Counted from the first letter of the stretch, positions 1-9,158 are shown. The stretch is 64,000 nucleotides of DNA from Sphingomonas sp. UNC305MFCol5.2 (GCF_000712135.1 NZ_JOOE01000003.1:793501-857500); one strand, 5' to 3'. Notes: generated by a model not told the origin, from the sequence alone. Numbers and translations: made by a program.

Positions 1-181
1 ATTCGACCGGCACGTCGAACACCCGCGCGATCTTCATCGCCAGCTCCAGGCTGGGGCTGTAGTCGCCGCGCTCGAGATAGCCGATCGTCTGCGGGTTGAC
101 GCCCGCCGCATCCGCCAGTGCGCGCCGGCTCATCCCGCGCTCGGCGCGGAACAGGGCAATGCGATTGTGAATTTGCGACAT
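1..181 (-). CDS. XRE-family HTH transcriptional regulator (partial, 3' end outside window)
   Basis: Reading leftward from an ATG at 179-181, the first 60 codons form a classic Cro/C1-type helix-turn-helix. They include 'RIALFRAERGMSRRALADAA', then a turn (GVNPQTIGYLERG) and the recognition-helix tail 'SPSLELAMKIARVF'. This short N-terminal HTH layout is typical of small XRE regulators that may be only 65-75 aa long. The C-terminus runs off the window edge, so total length is unknown. A perfect 21-bp inverted repeat covers its promoter region directly upstream, which suggests autorepression. The start is well placed because the palindrome occupies everything further upstream. Confidence 0.85.
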   Translation of the reverse strand, partial: MSQIHNRIALFRAERGMSRRALADAAGVNPQTIGYLERGDYSPSLELAMKIARVFDVPVE

Positions 182-187
182 TGCAAG

Positions 188-237
188 GACTCATGAGACG
201 ATTTGTTGTGTATAGGCAACAAATCGTCTCATGAGTC
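188..237. promoter_or_regulatory. 21-bp perfect inverted repeat over the promoter of the XRE gene
   Basis: The arms at 188-208 and 217-237 are perfect reverse complements separated by 8 nt. Each arm itself contains the small palindrome CTCATGAG. On the minus strand a TTGACT (-35-like) lies at the outer edge and TATACA (-10-like) falls in the spacer, about 19 nt apart. The repeat therefore brackets a leftward promoter for the XRE gene at 1-181. This is the geometry expected of an autoregulatory operator. Binding by that protein is inference. Confidence 0.7.
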
Positions 238-278
238 AAGTGAGCGGGGTCAGCCGCTCTGCATAACCATCGCTAATT

Positions 279-1169
279 TCAGGGTCGCTCGCGCGCCTGC
301 GGATAGGTGCCGAGCACGCGCATCCACTTCGAATGGAATTTGAGCTCCTCGAGCGCGCGGTCGACCGCGGGATCGCCCGGGCCGCCGACGATATCGGCAT
401 AGAATTCAGTCGCCGCGAAGCTGCCGCCGCGCTGATAGCTTTCCAGCTTGGTCATGTTGACGCCGTTGGTCGCGAAGCCCCCCAGCGCCTTGTAGAGCGC
501 CGCCGAGACGTTCTTCACTTCGAAGATGAAGGTCGTCATCATCGGGCCCGCGATCGGCAGCGCCAAGGGCTCGCGCGCAAGCACGACGAAGCGCGTCATG
601 TTGTGCTCGGCATCCGCCAGGTCCGATTCGAGCAGATTGAGCCCGTAAAGCTCGGCCGCCCCGGGCGGTGCGAGCGCGGCGATCGCGGGGTCGGCCATTT
701 CGGCGATCACCGCGGCTGCGCCGGCGGTATCGGGATAGGCGACGGGCGCGATCCCGCGCGCCTTGAGCCAGTGGCGGCACTGGCCGAGCGCCTGCGGATG
801 GCTCATCGCCTGGCGGACCTGGTCGAGGCTGCCCGTGCCCATCAGGCCGTAGCGGATCGGCAGAAAATGCTCGCCGGTGATCGCGAGGCCGGATTCGGGC
901 AGCAGGAAGTGGATGTCGGCGACGCGGCCGTGGAGCGAATTCTCGATCGGGATCATCGCGCGGTCGGCGCGGCCTTCCTTCACGGCATCGATCGCGTCCT
1001 CGAACGAAAAGCAGGGCAAGGGCAGCCCGTCGGGAAAGGCCTCGTGCACGGCGATGTGCGAATTGGCGCCCGGCGCCCCCTGGAACGCCACGGTGCGGCC
1101 CGGCTCGGCCGAGGCCCTGGCGATCATGTCGGCGACGATCGGTCGCGCAGGCGCTGCGAAATTCTCCAT
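279..1169 (-). CDS. pheA: Prephenate dehydratase
   Basis: Converts prephenate to phenylpyruvate in phenylalanine biosynthesis, in the cytoplasm. The 296-aa protein has a dehydratase domain at about residues 26-205, with the substrate-site PIENS at 74-78 and the diagnostic TRF at 192-194. A C-terminal ACT domain (about 212-290, with an ESY at 243-245 corresponding to the Phe-binding ESRP region) probably gives feedback inhibition. There is no N-terminal chorismate mutase domain, so this is the monofunctional alphaproteobacterial type. It is divergent from the cytochrome c gene at 1271, with about 100 bp between them. Confidence 0.95.
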   Translation of the reverse strand: MENFAAPARPIVADMIARASAEPGRTVAFQGAPGANSHIAVHEAFPDGLPLPCFSFEDAIDAVKEGRADRAMIPIENSLHGRVADIHFLLPESGLAITGEHFLPIRYGLMGTGSLDQVRQAMSHPQALGQCRHWLKARGIAPVAYPDTAGAAAVIAEMADPAIAALAPPGAAELYGLNLLESDLADAEHNMTRFVVLAREPLALPIAGPMMTTFIFEVKNVSAALYKALGGFATNGVNMTKLESYQRGGSFAATEFYADIVGGPGDPAVDRALEELKFHSKWMRVLGTYPQARERP

Positions 1170-1270
1170 GGGATCGCGCGCTAGCGGTGCGCGTTTCCCG
1201 CGGCAAGCCCGGCTTGCGATAGCAAAAACCGCAGCCTAAAGGGCGGACGACTTTCCTTTAGGGGCATGTG

Positions 1271-1951
1271 ATGGACGATCGGTTCAATACGATTGCGGGC
1301 TGGGCGTTGGCGGGCGGCATTGCGGCGCTCGGCCTTTCGATCGTGAGCGGCATGGTCTTCCACTCCGAGCGCCCCGAGAAGATGGGCTACGCGATCGAAG
1401 GCGTCGAGGATACGGGCGAGGGCGGCGGTGCCGCCGTCGCGCCGATCGCGACCCGTCTCGCCGCCGCCGATGTCGCCAAGGGCGCCGACATCTTCAAGCA
1501 GTGCACTGCCTGCCACACGATCAACCAGGGCGGCGCATCGGGCATCGGCCCCAACCTCTATGCCGCGGTCGGCAAGCCGCACGGCCATGTCCCGGGCTTC
1601 GCTTATTCGGACGCGCTCAAGGCGGTTCCCGGCACCTGGACTTTCGAAGCGCTCGATTCGTGGCTGACCTCCCCGCGCAAATACGCGCCGGGCACCAAGA
1701 TGACCTTCGCGGGTCTTTCGAACCCGCAGGACCGCGCGAACGTGATCGCCTATCTGAATTCGCAGGGCTCGAACCTGCCGCTCCCGGCCGCTCCGGCCGC
1801 TGGCGAGGAACCGGCAGCGGGCAACGCCGCCGAGGCCAACGTGACCGAAGGTGCCGGCACTGCCGACATCTCCAACGAGGCGACCCCGGCCGAAGGCACG
1901 CCGGCCAAGGACCCGCAGGCTGCGATCCAGGCCGAGAAGAAGGGCCACTGA
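1271..1951 (+). CDS. Membrane-anchored cytochrome c (CycM/c552-like)
   Basis: The protein is 226 aa from ATG at 1271; a GTG codon lies directly before it at 1268. An uncleaved N-terminal membrane anchor spans about residues 10-31. It is followed by a mono-haem class I cytochrome domain with CTACH (about 78-82) and a distal Met in 'GTKMTF' (about 144). An Ala/Pro/Glu-rich low-complexity C-terminal tail extends beyond the haem domain. The family carries electrons between the bc1 complex and terminal oxidase at the periplasmic face. It ends 6 bp before the convergent ligD stop, so the two transcripts must overlap or terminate inside the genes. Confidence 0.92.
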   Translation: MDDRFNTIAGWALAGGIAALGLSIVSGMVFHSERPEKMGYAIEGVEDTGEGGGAAVAPIATRLAAADVAKGADIFKQCTACHTINQGGASGIGPNLYAAVGKPHGHVPGFAYSDALKAVPGTWTFEALDSWLTSPRKYAPGTKMTFAGLSNPQDRANVIAYLNSQGSNLPLPAAPAAGEEPAAGNAAEANVTEGAGTADISNEATPAEGTPAKDPQAAIQAEKKGH

Positions 1952-1957
1952 GCCGGG

Positions 1958-4420
1958 CTAGAGGTCGGGCAACGCCTGTTCGGCCTCGCCCCAGCCCTGC
2001 AGCGCGCGGCTGGTGGCGCGTTCGAGTAACGTTGCGGCATCCCGGATCGTGTAGAGCTTGGCCGATTCGAGATCGCGCAGCTCGCTCCAGCTGATCGGCG
2101 CCGCGACCGGCGCATTCTCGCGGGCGCGGGCGATATAGGGCAGGACGGCCGTCGCGCCGCGCTGGTTACGCAGATAGTCGATGAAGATCTTGCCCTTGCG
2201 GGTGACCTTCTTGAGGTTGGCGGTGAAGCGTTCCGGCTCGGCCTGCGCGAGCGCACGGGCGAAGCGTTCGGCGAAGCTGCGCACTTCGGGCCAATCGGCT
2301 TCAGGGATCAGCGGCACGACGACGTGCACGCCCTTGCCGCCGGATAGCAGGGGCCAGCTGGTCAGGCCGATATCGGCGAGACGGCCTTTGAGATCCTCGG
2401 CCGCCTTGCGGACATTCCCAAAATCGAGCCCCTCGTCGGGATCGAGATCGAAGACGAGGCGATCGGGCTTCTCGATATCGGCGACGAGGCTGCCCCAGCC
2501 GTGGAATTCGATCGTGCCCATCTGGACGCAGGCCATGATCCCGTCGAGATCCTCGACATAGAGATAGGGCTCGATCGAGCCGTCTTTCTCGCGGACGTCG
2601 ACATGATGGACATGTTCGCCGAAGCTGCCGGCATCGTGCTTCTGGAAGAAACAGTGCTTCGCGCGCCCCTGCGGACAGCGGACGAGGCTGATCGGACGGT
2701 TCGCCAGCCAACGCAGCGCCACCGGGGCGATCGCGGCGTAATAATCGGCGAGCTGGCCCTTGGTGAGCCCCACCTCCGGGTAGATCACCCGGTCCCGGCT
2801 GCTGATCTTGATGTTCGACTCCGCCGCGGCCGGCGTTTCAGGAAGCGCGACGGGCTTCTCCACGACGACGTCCTTCGCCTTCTTGTCCTCGCGCAGGCCG
2901 AGGAAGCTGCCGTGGCGCACGACATTCTCAGCGGTGAATTCGGTGAACGCGACTTCGGCGACGAGCTTCGGGCGTAGCCACTGCGCGCCGCGCGCTTCGG
3001 CGCGGGGGACCTTCACCGGTGCTTCCTTGGCGGCGATCTTGTCGAAACGTTCGCGCAGATCGTGGAGTGTCGTCTGGTTGAAGCCGGTGCCCACCTTGCC
3101 GGCATAAACGAGACCGTCGGGGCCGTTGACCGCGAGCAGCAGCGAACGGAAGCCGCGGCCCTTGGCGCTGCTCGGGGTCCAGCCGATGATGACGAACTCC
3201 TGGCGGTGGATGCATTTGACCTTGAGCCAGGCCTTGGTGCGCGTGCCGCGATACGGCGCGTCGGCCCGCTTCGAGACGATGCCTTCATAGCCTTCGCGAC
3301 ACATCGTCTCGAACAGCTTCTCGCCCGCGCCGATGATATGCTCGGAGAAGAGGATGCGTTCATCGGCGCCTTCAAGAAGGTCGCGCAGCCGCTCCTTGCG
3401 GGCCAGCTGCGGAAGCCCGGTGGTGTCCTCGCGGTCCGCCAGCAGGTCGAAGGCGAAGAAGGTCAGGCTTTCGCCTCCGGCGGATATCGCCTCCTGCAAC
3501 GTCGAGAAATCGGGCTTGCCGTTCTTGTAGGCGACGATCTCGCCATCGATCAGCGCGGGCGCGGGGAGGCTCTTCGCGGCCTCGGCGATGCCGGGGAACT
3601 TCCCGGTCCAGTCGAGCCCCGTGCGGGTGTAGATCTTCGGGCCCCCGGTCCCGGTGGCGATGAGTGCGCGATAGCCGTCATATTTGACCTCGTGGAGCCA
3701 TTGATTGCCGGTGGGCACGGCATCGACCAGCGTCGCGAGCTGGGGAGACTGGAAGGCCGGGACCCTGGTGTTCCTCGGTGCCGGCGCATGTTTGGCGACG
3801 CGCGCGGTAGCTTGTAAGGCCTTGGCCGGGCGCTTGTCCGGCTTCCTCCCCTCCGCGATCTCCTGCATCGTGCGGCCGGTCTTGATGCTGGTGAGGCCCG
3901 TTTCGACCAGAGTGTCGGTCGCGCCGGCATAGGCGTCGTCGATTTTCCGGAGCAGCCAGTTCTCGTTCTTCTCCTTGCCGCGCGGCTTGAGGCGGATGAG
4001 CAGCCACTCGCCCTTCATCCGCTCGCCTTCGAGGCGGAAGTGGAGATGGCCCTTCTCCAGGTCCTTTGCGCTCTTGCCTTCGATCGGCTCCCAGACGCCG
4101 TCATCCCACAGCATCACCGTGCCGCCGCCATATTGGCCCTTGGGAATCGTGCCCTCGAAATCGGCATAAGAGAGCGGGTGATCCTCGGTGCGGACGGCAA
4201 GGCGCTTCTCGTTCGGGTCCAGGCTGGGGCCGCGCGTGACCGCCCAGCTCTTGAGCACCCCGTCGACTTCGAGGCGGAAGTCCCAATGGAGGCGTGTCGC
4301 GTCGTGCTTCTGGACCATGAAGCGATTGCCGCCGGTGCGCGCGATCTTGCCCGCGGGTTCGGCGGTCCGGGTGAAATCGCGCTTGGCGTTGTACTTGGCG
4401 AGGGGGTCGGACTTGGCCAT
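1958..4420 (-). CDS. ligD: ATP-dependent DNA ligase D (NHEJ ligase/polymerase/phosphoesterase)
   Basis: This 820-aa multidomain enzyme acts in non-homologous end joining with Ku. Domain order is 3'-phosphoesterase (about 35-160, with His/Asp-rich HDATRLHWDFRLE), ATP-dependent ligase (adenylated Lys246 in EVKYDGYR, followed by the OB domain), then the primase-polymerase domain (about 530-810, with the metal-binding DLDPDEG). The ATG at 4418-4420 has a strong upstream GAGGGG. It lies downstream of ku on the same strand. The 95-bp gap between them is almost filled by an inverted repeat. Confidence 0.95.
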   Translation of the reverse strand: MAKSDPLAKYNAKRDFTRTAEPAGKIARTGGNRFMVQKHDATRLHWDFRLEVDGVLKSWAVTRGPSLDPNEKRLAVRTEDHPLSYADFEGTIPKGQYGGGTVMLWDDGVWEPIEGKSAKDLEKGHLHFRLEGERMKGEWLLIRLKPRGKEKNENWLLRKIDDAYAGATDTLVETGLTSIKTGRTMQEIAEGRKPDKRPAKALQATARVAKHAPAPRNTRVPAFQSPQLATLVDAVPTGNQWLHEVKYDGYRALIATGTGGPKIYTRTGLDWTGKFPGIAEAAKSLPAPALIDGEIVAYKNGKPDFSTLQEAISAGGESLTFFAFDLLADREDTTGLPQLARKERLRDLLEGADERILFSEHIIGAGEKLFETMCREGYEGIVSKRADAPYRGTRTKAWLKVKCIHRQEFVIIGWTPSSAKGRGFRSLLLAVNGPDGLVYAGKVGTGFNQTTLHDLRERFDKIAAKEAPVKVPRAEARGAQWLRPKLVAEVAFTEFTAENVVRHGSFLGLREDKKAKDVVVEKPVALPETPAAAESNIKISSRDRVIYPEVGLTKGQLADYYAAIAPVALRWLANRPISLVRCPQGRAKHCFFQKHDAGSFGEHVHHVDVREKDGSIEPYLYVEDLDGIMACVQMGTIEFHGWGSLVADIEKPDRLVFDLDPDEGLDFGNVRKAAEDLKGRLADIGLTSWPLLSGGKGVHVVVPLIPEADWPEVRSFAERFARALAQAEPERFTANLKKVTRKGKIFIDYLRNQRGATAVLPYIARARENAPVAAPISWSELRDLESAKLYTIRDAATLLERATSRALQGWGEAEQALPDL

Positions 4421-4429
4421 TGCCCCTCA

Positions 4430-4507
4430 CCGTTCGCTTCGAGCGTAGTCGAGAAGCAGTTGGAATCCTGACGCAAGCCGTTTCTCGACTACGCTCGAAA
4501 CGAACGG
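4430..4507. repeat. Sphingomonad-type dispersed inverted repeat between ku and ligD
   Basis: Arms at 4430-4455 and 4482-4507 match as reverse complements over 26 bp with one mismatch and are separated by 26 nt. The core is TTCGAGCGTAGTCGAGAA. Related sequences occur many times in sphingomonad genomes as REP-like elements (recalled knowledge, not checked here). Transcribed from ku, it would fold into a long hairpin just before the ligD ribosome-binding site. It could therefore attenuate or stabilise the operon mRNA. Confidence 0.75.
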
Positions 4508-4515
4508 ATAGGGAA

Positions 4516-5385
4516 TCATGCTCGCTTCCTCGCCGGCCCCTTCCTGGCGGGAGCCTTGGCAGGCTTGGTCTTCACAGCGGTGCTGGACTTGGCCTCCGGC
4601 TTTTCGAGCGACTTCTTGAGCGCGGCCATCAGATCGACGACGTTCGATCCCCGGCTGGGGGCGCCTTCGTCCTTCTCCTCGATGATCTTCCTGCCCTTGG
4701 CCTTCTTCTTGCGCTCGATCAGGTCCTTTAGCGCATCGACGTACCGGTCGTGGAACTCCCTGGGATCGAACTTGGCGACCTTCTTGTCGATCAGGGTCTC
4801 GGCGAGGCCGAGCAGCTCGGGATCGGGCGCGCTGTCGGGGATGTCGCGGAAATAGCCCTGCGCCTTGTTGACTTCGTCAGCATAGCGCAACGTCTCGAGC
4901 ACCATGCCGCGTCCGCAGGGCTTCAGGCTCACGACATATTCACGGCCGCGTAGCGCGAGCTGGCCGAGACCGACCTTGCGCGTGCGCTTCAACGCCTCGC
5001 GCAGCACGATGAACGCTTCTTCCGCCAGGTCGTCGGCCGGGACGACGAAATAGGGCTTCTCATAATAGAGCACATCGATCTCGTCGGCATCGACGAACTG
5101 AGTGAGCTCGAGCGTCTTCTTCGATTCGAGCTTCACTGCGTCGATCTCGTCCTGTTCGAGCAGGACATACTCGCCCTTCTCATACTCGAAGCCCTTGACG
5201 ATCTCGTCGACATCGACCGGGCCGACGCCTGGGGCGACCTTCTCGTATTTGATCCGCTTGCCCGAGGGTTCGTGGATCTGGTGAAAGCTGATCTGCGCGC
5301 CCGATTTGGTCGCGGAGTAGATTTCGACGGGGATCGAGACCAGCGCGAGCCGTATCTGTCCCTGCCAATAGGCGCGCGCGGCCAT
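4516..5385 (-). CDS. ku: Ku protein (NHEJ end-binding)
   Basis: The 289-aa bacterial Ku starts at ATG 5383-5385 with MAARAYWQGQIRLALVSIPV, a typical N-terminal Ku signature. The Ku70/80 beta-barrel core covers about residues 5-190. A Lys/Ala-rich basic C-terminal tail (PAKAPARKGPARKRA) is the part that in other Ku proteins contacts DNA and LigD. As a homodimer it threads onto double-strand ends and recruits LigD, encoded directly downstream. It is divergent from pdxH across a short region that holds a perfect palindrome at 5441-5459. Confidence 0.95.
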   Translation of the reverse strand: MAARAYWQGQIRLALVSIPVEIYSATKSGAQISFHQIHEPSGKRIKYEKVAPGVGPVDVDEIVKGFEYEKGEYVLLEQDEIDAVKLESKKTLELTQFVDADEIDVLYYEKPYFVVPADDLAEEAFIVLREALKRTRKVGLGQLALRGREYVVSLKPCGRGMVLETLRYADEVNKAQGYFRDIPDSAPDPELLGLAETLIDKKVAKFDPREFHDRYVDALKDLIERKKKAKGRKIIEEKDEGAPSRGSNVVDLMAALKKSLEKPEAKSSTAVKTKPAKAPARKGPARKRA

Positions 5386-5440
5386 GTCGAACTCCCTCGT
5401 TGCGAAACCGATTCAATTCGCCAGACCGGAGTCCGTTCCT

Positions 5441-5459
5441 CGACACCAAAATGGTGTCG
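5441..5459. promoter_or_regulatory. Perfect palindrome in the ku/pdxH divergent intergenic region
   Basis: CGACACCA at 5441-5448 is mirrored by TGGTGTCG at 5452-5459 around an AAA centre. It lies 56 bp from the ku ATG and 19 bp from the pdxH ATG, so it could be an operator for either direction. It is too short and lacks a T-run to be a good terminator. The binding protein is unknown. Confidence 0.5.
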
Positions 5460-5477
5460 GCGTAGAGGGCAGACACG

Positions 5478-6056
5478 ATGACCACCGACCCTTTCCAGCT
5501 CTTCGACGCATGGTTCGCCGAAGCACGGGCGAGCGAGCCCAACGATTCCAATGCAATGGCATTGGCGACCGTCGACGCGACGGGGCAACCTTCGGTGCGG
5601 ATGGTGCTGCTCAAGGGGCACGGGCCCGACGGTTTCGTGTTCTACACCAACCGCGAGAGCCGCAAGGCGGGCGATCTCGCGGCGGTACCGAAAGCGGCCT
5701 TGCTGTTCCACTGGAAGTCGCTGCGGCGGCAGATCCGGATCGAAGGCACAGTGTCCTGGGCGAGCGACGCCGAGAGTGACGCCTACTTCGCTAGCCGCAG
5801 CCGCGATTCGCAGCTCGGCGCCTGGGCCTCGGACCAGTCACGGCCGCTCGATGCGCGGGCGACCTTCGAAGTGCGCTACGAGGAAATGCGCGCGCGCTTC
5901 GAGGGCGGCGACGTGCCGCGGCCGCCACACTGGGGCGGATATCGCGTGACTCCGGCGCGGATCGAGTTCTGGCAAGACCGCGCGCACCGGTTGCACGAAC
6001 GCCGCCTGTTCTCGCGCACGTCCCACGGCTGGGACGAAGGGCTGCTCTACCCATGA
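5478..6056 (+). CDS. pdxH: Pyridoxamine/pyridoxine 5'-phosphate oxidase
   Basis: The FMN-dependent enzyme oxidises PNP/PMP to pyridoxal 5'-phosphate. At 192 aa it is the usual length for the family. It carries the split-barrel motif SVRMVLLKGHGPDGFVFYTN, the FMN-contacting SRKAGDL region, and the conserved C-terminal WQDRAHRLHERRLF. ATG 5478 is preceded by GAGGG. The stop overlaps the start of the CDF transporter by 4 bp (ATGA), so translation is probably coupled through a three-gene operon. Confidence 0.95.
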   Translation: MTTDPFQLFDAWFAEARASEPNDSNAMALATVDATGQPSVRMVLLKGHGPDGFVFYTNRESRKAGDLAAVPKAALLFHWKSLRRQIRIEGTVSWASDAESDAYFASRSRDSQLGAWASDQSRPLDARATFEVRYEEMRARFEGGDVPRPPHWGGYRVTPARIEFWQDRAHRLHERRLFSRTSHGWDEGLLYP

Positions 6057-6964
6057 ATCTCGCACGGCGGGCCGCGCTGGCGAGCGTCGCGTGCGCGGTG
6101 CTGCTCGGCGCGCTCAAGGCGTGGGCGGCATGGCGGACCGGTTCGGTGGCGGTGCTCGCCAGCCTCGCCGACAGCGTGCTCGATCTCGTCGCCTCGCTGG
6201 TGACTTTGGCCGGAGTCCATTGGGCGTCGCAGCCCGCGGACCATGACCACCGTTTCGGCCATGGCAAGGCCGAGGCGCTGGCCGCATTGTTCCAAGTCGG
6301 CGTGATTGCCGTCTCCGCCTTCGCGATCCTGCTGCGCGCGTCGCAGCGGCTGATGGAAAGCCGGACCAGCGTCGAGGCCGAATATGGCATCGCGGTCTCG
6401 CTCGTCGCGATCGTCGTGACTCTGGGGCTGACGCGCTACCAGCGCTCGGTGGTGCGGCGCACCGGCTCGATCGCGATCGGGACCGACCGGATCCACTACG
6501 AATCCGACCTGTTCCTCAACAGCGCAGTGATCGTCGCGCTGGCGCTGGAGAATTATGCCGGGATCGCCGGCGCCGACGCGGTGTTCGGCATCGCGATCGG
6601 GCTATGGCTGTTGTTCGGCGCATGGCGCGCCTCGGTCGACGCGATCGACCAATTGATGGACAAGGAATGGCCCGAGGAGAAGCGCCAGCGCTTCGTCGAA
6701 GTCGCCGCGCGGCATCCCGAGCTGATCGGGCTGCACGATCTGCGCACCCGGACCAGCGGCGTGAAGGATTTCGTCCAGTTCCATATCTGGATGGATCCGC
6801 ACATGACCGTGCTCGAATCGCACGATGTGGTCGAGAAACTCGAGACGGAGCTGGGCGCGGAATTCCCCGGCACCGAGATCCTGATCCATGTCGATCCAGA
6901 AGGTCAGGTCGATGAACCCGGCAATCCGCTGGCCGAAACCGATTTGCTCAAGGACACCAGATGA
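6053..6964 (+). CDS. Cation diffusion facilitator (FieF-like divalent metal exporter)
   Basis: The 303-aa inner-membrane antiporter probably exports Zn/Fe/Cd in exchange for protons. It shows the CDF signature with a metal-site aspartate in DSVLDL (TM2), the loop motif DHDHRFGHGKAEAL (about 63-76), a second TM metal site in HYESDLFLN (TM5), and a cytoplasmic C-terminal ferredoxin-like domain with HIWMDPHMT. It overlaps pdxH and phzF by 4 bp on each side. Metal specificity cannot be fixed from sequence alone. Confidence 0.92.
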   Translation: MNLARRAALASVACAVLLGALKAWAAWRTGSVAVLASLADSVLDLVASLVTLAGVHWASQPADHDHRFGHGKAEALAALFQVGVIAVSAFAILLRASQRLMESRTSVEAEYGIAVSLVAIVVTLGLTRYQRSVVRRTGSIAIGTDRIHYESDLFLNSAVIVALALENYAGIAGADAVFGIAIGLWLLFGAWRASVDAIDQLMDKEWPEEKRQRFVEVAARHPELIGLHDLRTRTSGVKDFVQFHIWMDPHMTVLESHDVVEKLETELGAEFPGTEILIHVDPEGQVDEPGNPLAETDLLKDTR

Positions 6965-7758
6965 AACTGCCCTTCGCCCAGATCGACGCGTTCGCCGACC
7001 GGCCGTTCACCGGCAATCCCGCGGCGGTAATCCCGCTCGACGCATGGCTCGACGACGGCGTGCTGCAGGCGATCGCCGAAGAGAACAACCTCTCCGAGAC
7101 CGCGTTCATCGTTCCCGATGCGACTGACGAAGCGGATTACGAACTGCGCTGGTTCACGCCCGCGGTCGAGGTCGCCTTGTGTGGCCACGCGACGCTGGCG
7201 AGCGGGCATCATGTGCTGACCTGCGAGCAGGACCGCGACCTCGTCCGCTTTCGCACGCGCAAGTCCGGCGTGCTGGAAGTCGCACGGCACGGCGACAGCT
7301 ATCTGATGGCGCTACCTGCTTATCCGCCCGTGACGCAGGAAGTGCCGGGCTTGCTGGAGGCGCTCGGCGTCGCGCAGGCCGAAACGTTGCGCCATCCGCG
7401 TGGCTATGATTTGATCGTGCTGGACACCGCCGAAGCGGTGCTGGCGCTTACCCCCGATTTCCGCGCACTTGCCGCGATCGGCGACACGCTCAACATCGTC
7501 ACCGCGCCCGGCATCGACACCGACGTGATCAGCCGCGTCTTCGCTCCGGCCGCCGGGATCGACGAGGACCCGGTGACCGGATCGGCGCATTCGGTGCTGG
7601 TGCCCTGGTGGGCCGCACGGCTGGGGCGCAATCACTTCACGGCATTTCAGGCGAGCCGTCGTGGCGGACACATCGGCTGCGAGCTCGATGGTGATCGGGT
7701 GATATTGGCCGGAAAGTGCGTGACGGTGATCGCGGGAGAATTCACGCTCCGGGGTTGA
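6961..7758 (+). CDS. PhzF-family isomerase/epimerase
   Basis: This 265-aa member of the PhzF/diaminopimelate-epimerase fold has the N-terminal signature FTGNPAAVIPLD. The catalytic Glu lies in EENNLSETAFI (about 40-50), and the phosphate/substrate loop reads TPAVEVALCGHATLASG, with the second-domain motif DEDPVTGSAHSVL. Family members isomerise small aromatic or dicarboxylic substrates. No phenazine genes are nearby, so the PhzF name indicates fold only. It is the third gene of the pdxH-CDF-phzF overlap operon. Confidence 0.88.
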   Translation: MKLPFAQIDAFADRPFTGNPAAVIPLDAWLDDGVLQAIAEENNLSETAFIVPDATDEADYELRWFTPAVEVALCGHATLASGHHVLTCEQDRDLVRFRTRKSGVLEVARHGDSYLMALPAYPPVTQEVPGLLEALGVAQAETLRHPRGYDLIVLDTAEAVLALTPDFRALAAIGDTLNIVTAPGIDTDVISRVFAPAAGIDEDPVTGSAHSVLVPWWAARLGRNHFTAFQASRRGGHIGCELDGDRVILAGKCVTVIAGEFTLRG

Positions 7759-7973
7759 TTCTCCGTCATCCCGGCCTTGAGTCGGAATCCGGCTGCCTTC
7801 AGGCCGGTCACAAGCTCGGGGCAGCAATGTAGGATCTCATCTGATCTATACTGTCGGATGCAAGGCCCGCATGCCTCCTCCGATATCGCCATCCCCCCCG
7901 CGCGCGCCTATGCGCGCTGCGCGCCAGGGGCAGCGCAAGCTTCACACACGCGGATGTCCCGACTTTTGTGACT

Positions 7974-9107
7974 TTATGCGCTGATTCGGGCCGGCAGCAG
8001 TTCCGCCCGCTCGGTCTCGGCGATCCAGCCGCCGCCGAGCACGCGGTCGCCGGCATAGAGGACGGCGGCCTGGCCGGGGGCGACGCCATATTCGGGGGTT
8101 TCGAACACCACGCGATCGCCCTCCCGATGCGCGGGGACCGGCTTCGCCAGCGAGCGGACCTTGACCGTCATGGGGCCGGCATGGTCGCCGCCCAGCCAGT
8201 TGACGTTCTCGATCCGCGCGGCGCGCACCGCGAGGGCGCTCTTGGGGCCGACCACCACCTCGCGCGTCGCCGGGTCGAGGCGAAGGACATAATAGGGTTC
8301 GGGCGCGCCGCCGATCTCGAGCCCGCGGCGCTGGCCGACGGTGAAGTGAATGAGGCCCTTGTGGGTGCCGAGCTTGCGGCCGCTCTCATCGACGATGTCG
8401 CCGCTCGTATCGGCTTCGGGGCGCAGTTTCTTGACCAGCGAGGCGTAATCGCCGTCGGGGACGAAGCAGATGTCCTGGCTGTCGGGCTTGCCGGCGACGC
8501 CGAGACCCAGTTCGGCGGCGAGTTCGCGGACCTGCGGCTTGGGCATGCCGCCCAGCGGGAAGCGGAGATAGTCGAGCTGCGCCTGCGTGGTGGCGAACAG
8601 GAAATAGCTCTGGTCGCGCGCGGGATCGGCGGCACGGTGAAGCTCGGCGCCCTCAGCGCCTTCGACGCGGCGAACATAATGGCCGGTGGCGAGGCAATCG
8701 GCGCCGAGATCGCGCGCGAGTGCGAAAAGATCGGTGAATTTGGGACCCATGTTGCACTTCACGCACGGGATCGGCGTGCGGCCGGCGAGATATTCGTCGG
8801 CGAAATCGTCGATCACCGTCTCGCGGAAGCTAGAGGCGTGATCGAAGACATAATGCGCGATGCCGAGTTTGTCGCAGACGGCCCGCGCGTCGCGGATGTC
8901 GCGGCCGGCGCAGCAGCTCCCTGCGCGTCCCACCGCTTCGCCGTGATCGTAGAGCTGGAGCGTCACGCCGATCGTCTCGGCGCCGCTGCGCGCCGCGAGC
9001 GCGGCCACGACCGAGGAATCGACCCCGCCTGACATGGCGACGACGATCCGCCGCTTCGAAAGCGGCCCTGAGAGCTGGAAATCCACGGGAATCACGAGGG
9101 CGCACAT
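7974..9107 (-). CDS. mnmA: tRNA-specific 2-thiouridylase
   Basis: Adds the 2-thio group to U34 of tRNAs for Lys, Glu and Gln. The PP-loop SGGVDSS binds ATP near the N-terminus. The catalytic cysteine pair is in TPIPCVKCN and [12 protein letters not shown], and the C-terminal beta domains are intact. The reading frame is open to a TTG at 9158. I place the start at ATG 9105-9107 (377 aa) because the conserved protein begins around [18 protein letters not shown]; a GTG at 9086 is the main alternative. Neither start has a strong Shine-Dalgarno. Confidence 0.93.
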   Translation of the reverse strand: MCALVIPVDFQLSGPLSKRRIVVAMSGGVDSSVVAALAARSGAETIGVTLQLYDHGEAVGRAGSCCAGRDIRDARAVCDKLGIAHYVFDHASSFRETVIDDFADEYLAGRTPIPCVKCNMGPKFTDLFALARDLGADCLATGHYVRRVEGAEGAELHRAADPARDQSYFLFATTQAQLDYLRFPLGGMPKPQVRELAAELGLGVAGKPDSQDICFVPDGDYASLVKKLRPEADTSGDIVDESGRKLGTHKGLIHFTVGQRRGLEIGGAPEPYYVLRLDPATREVVVGPKSALAVRAARIENVNWLGGDHAGPMTVKVRSLAKPVPAHREGDRVVFETPEYGVAPGQAAVLYAGDRVLGGGWIAETERAELLPARISA

Positions 9108-9158
9108 AGGCGCATGTGTCGCCTCGATCCAGTCCGGGGTCCGGAAACGGATCAGCAA

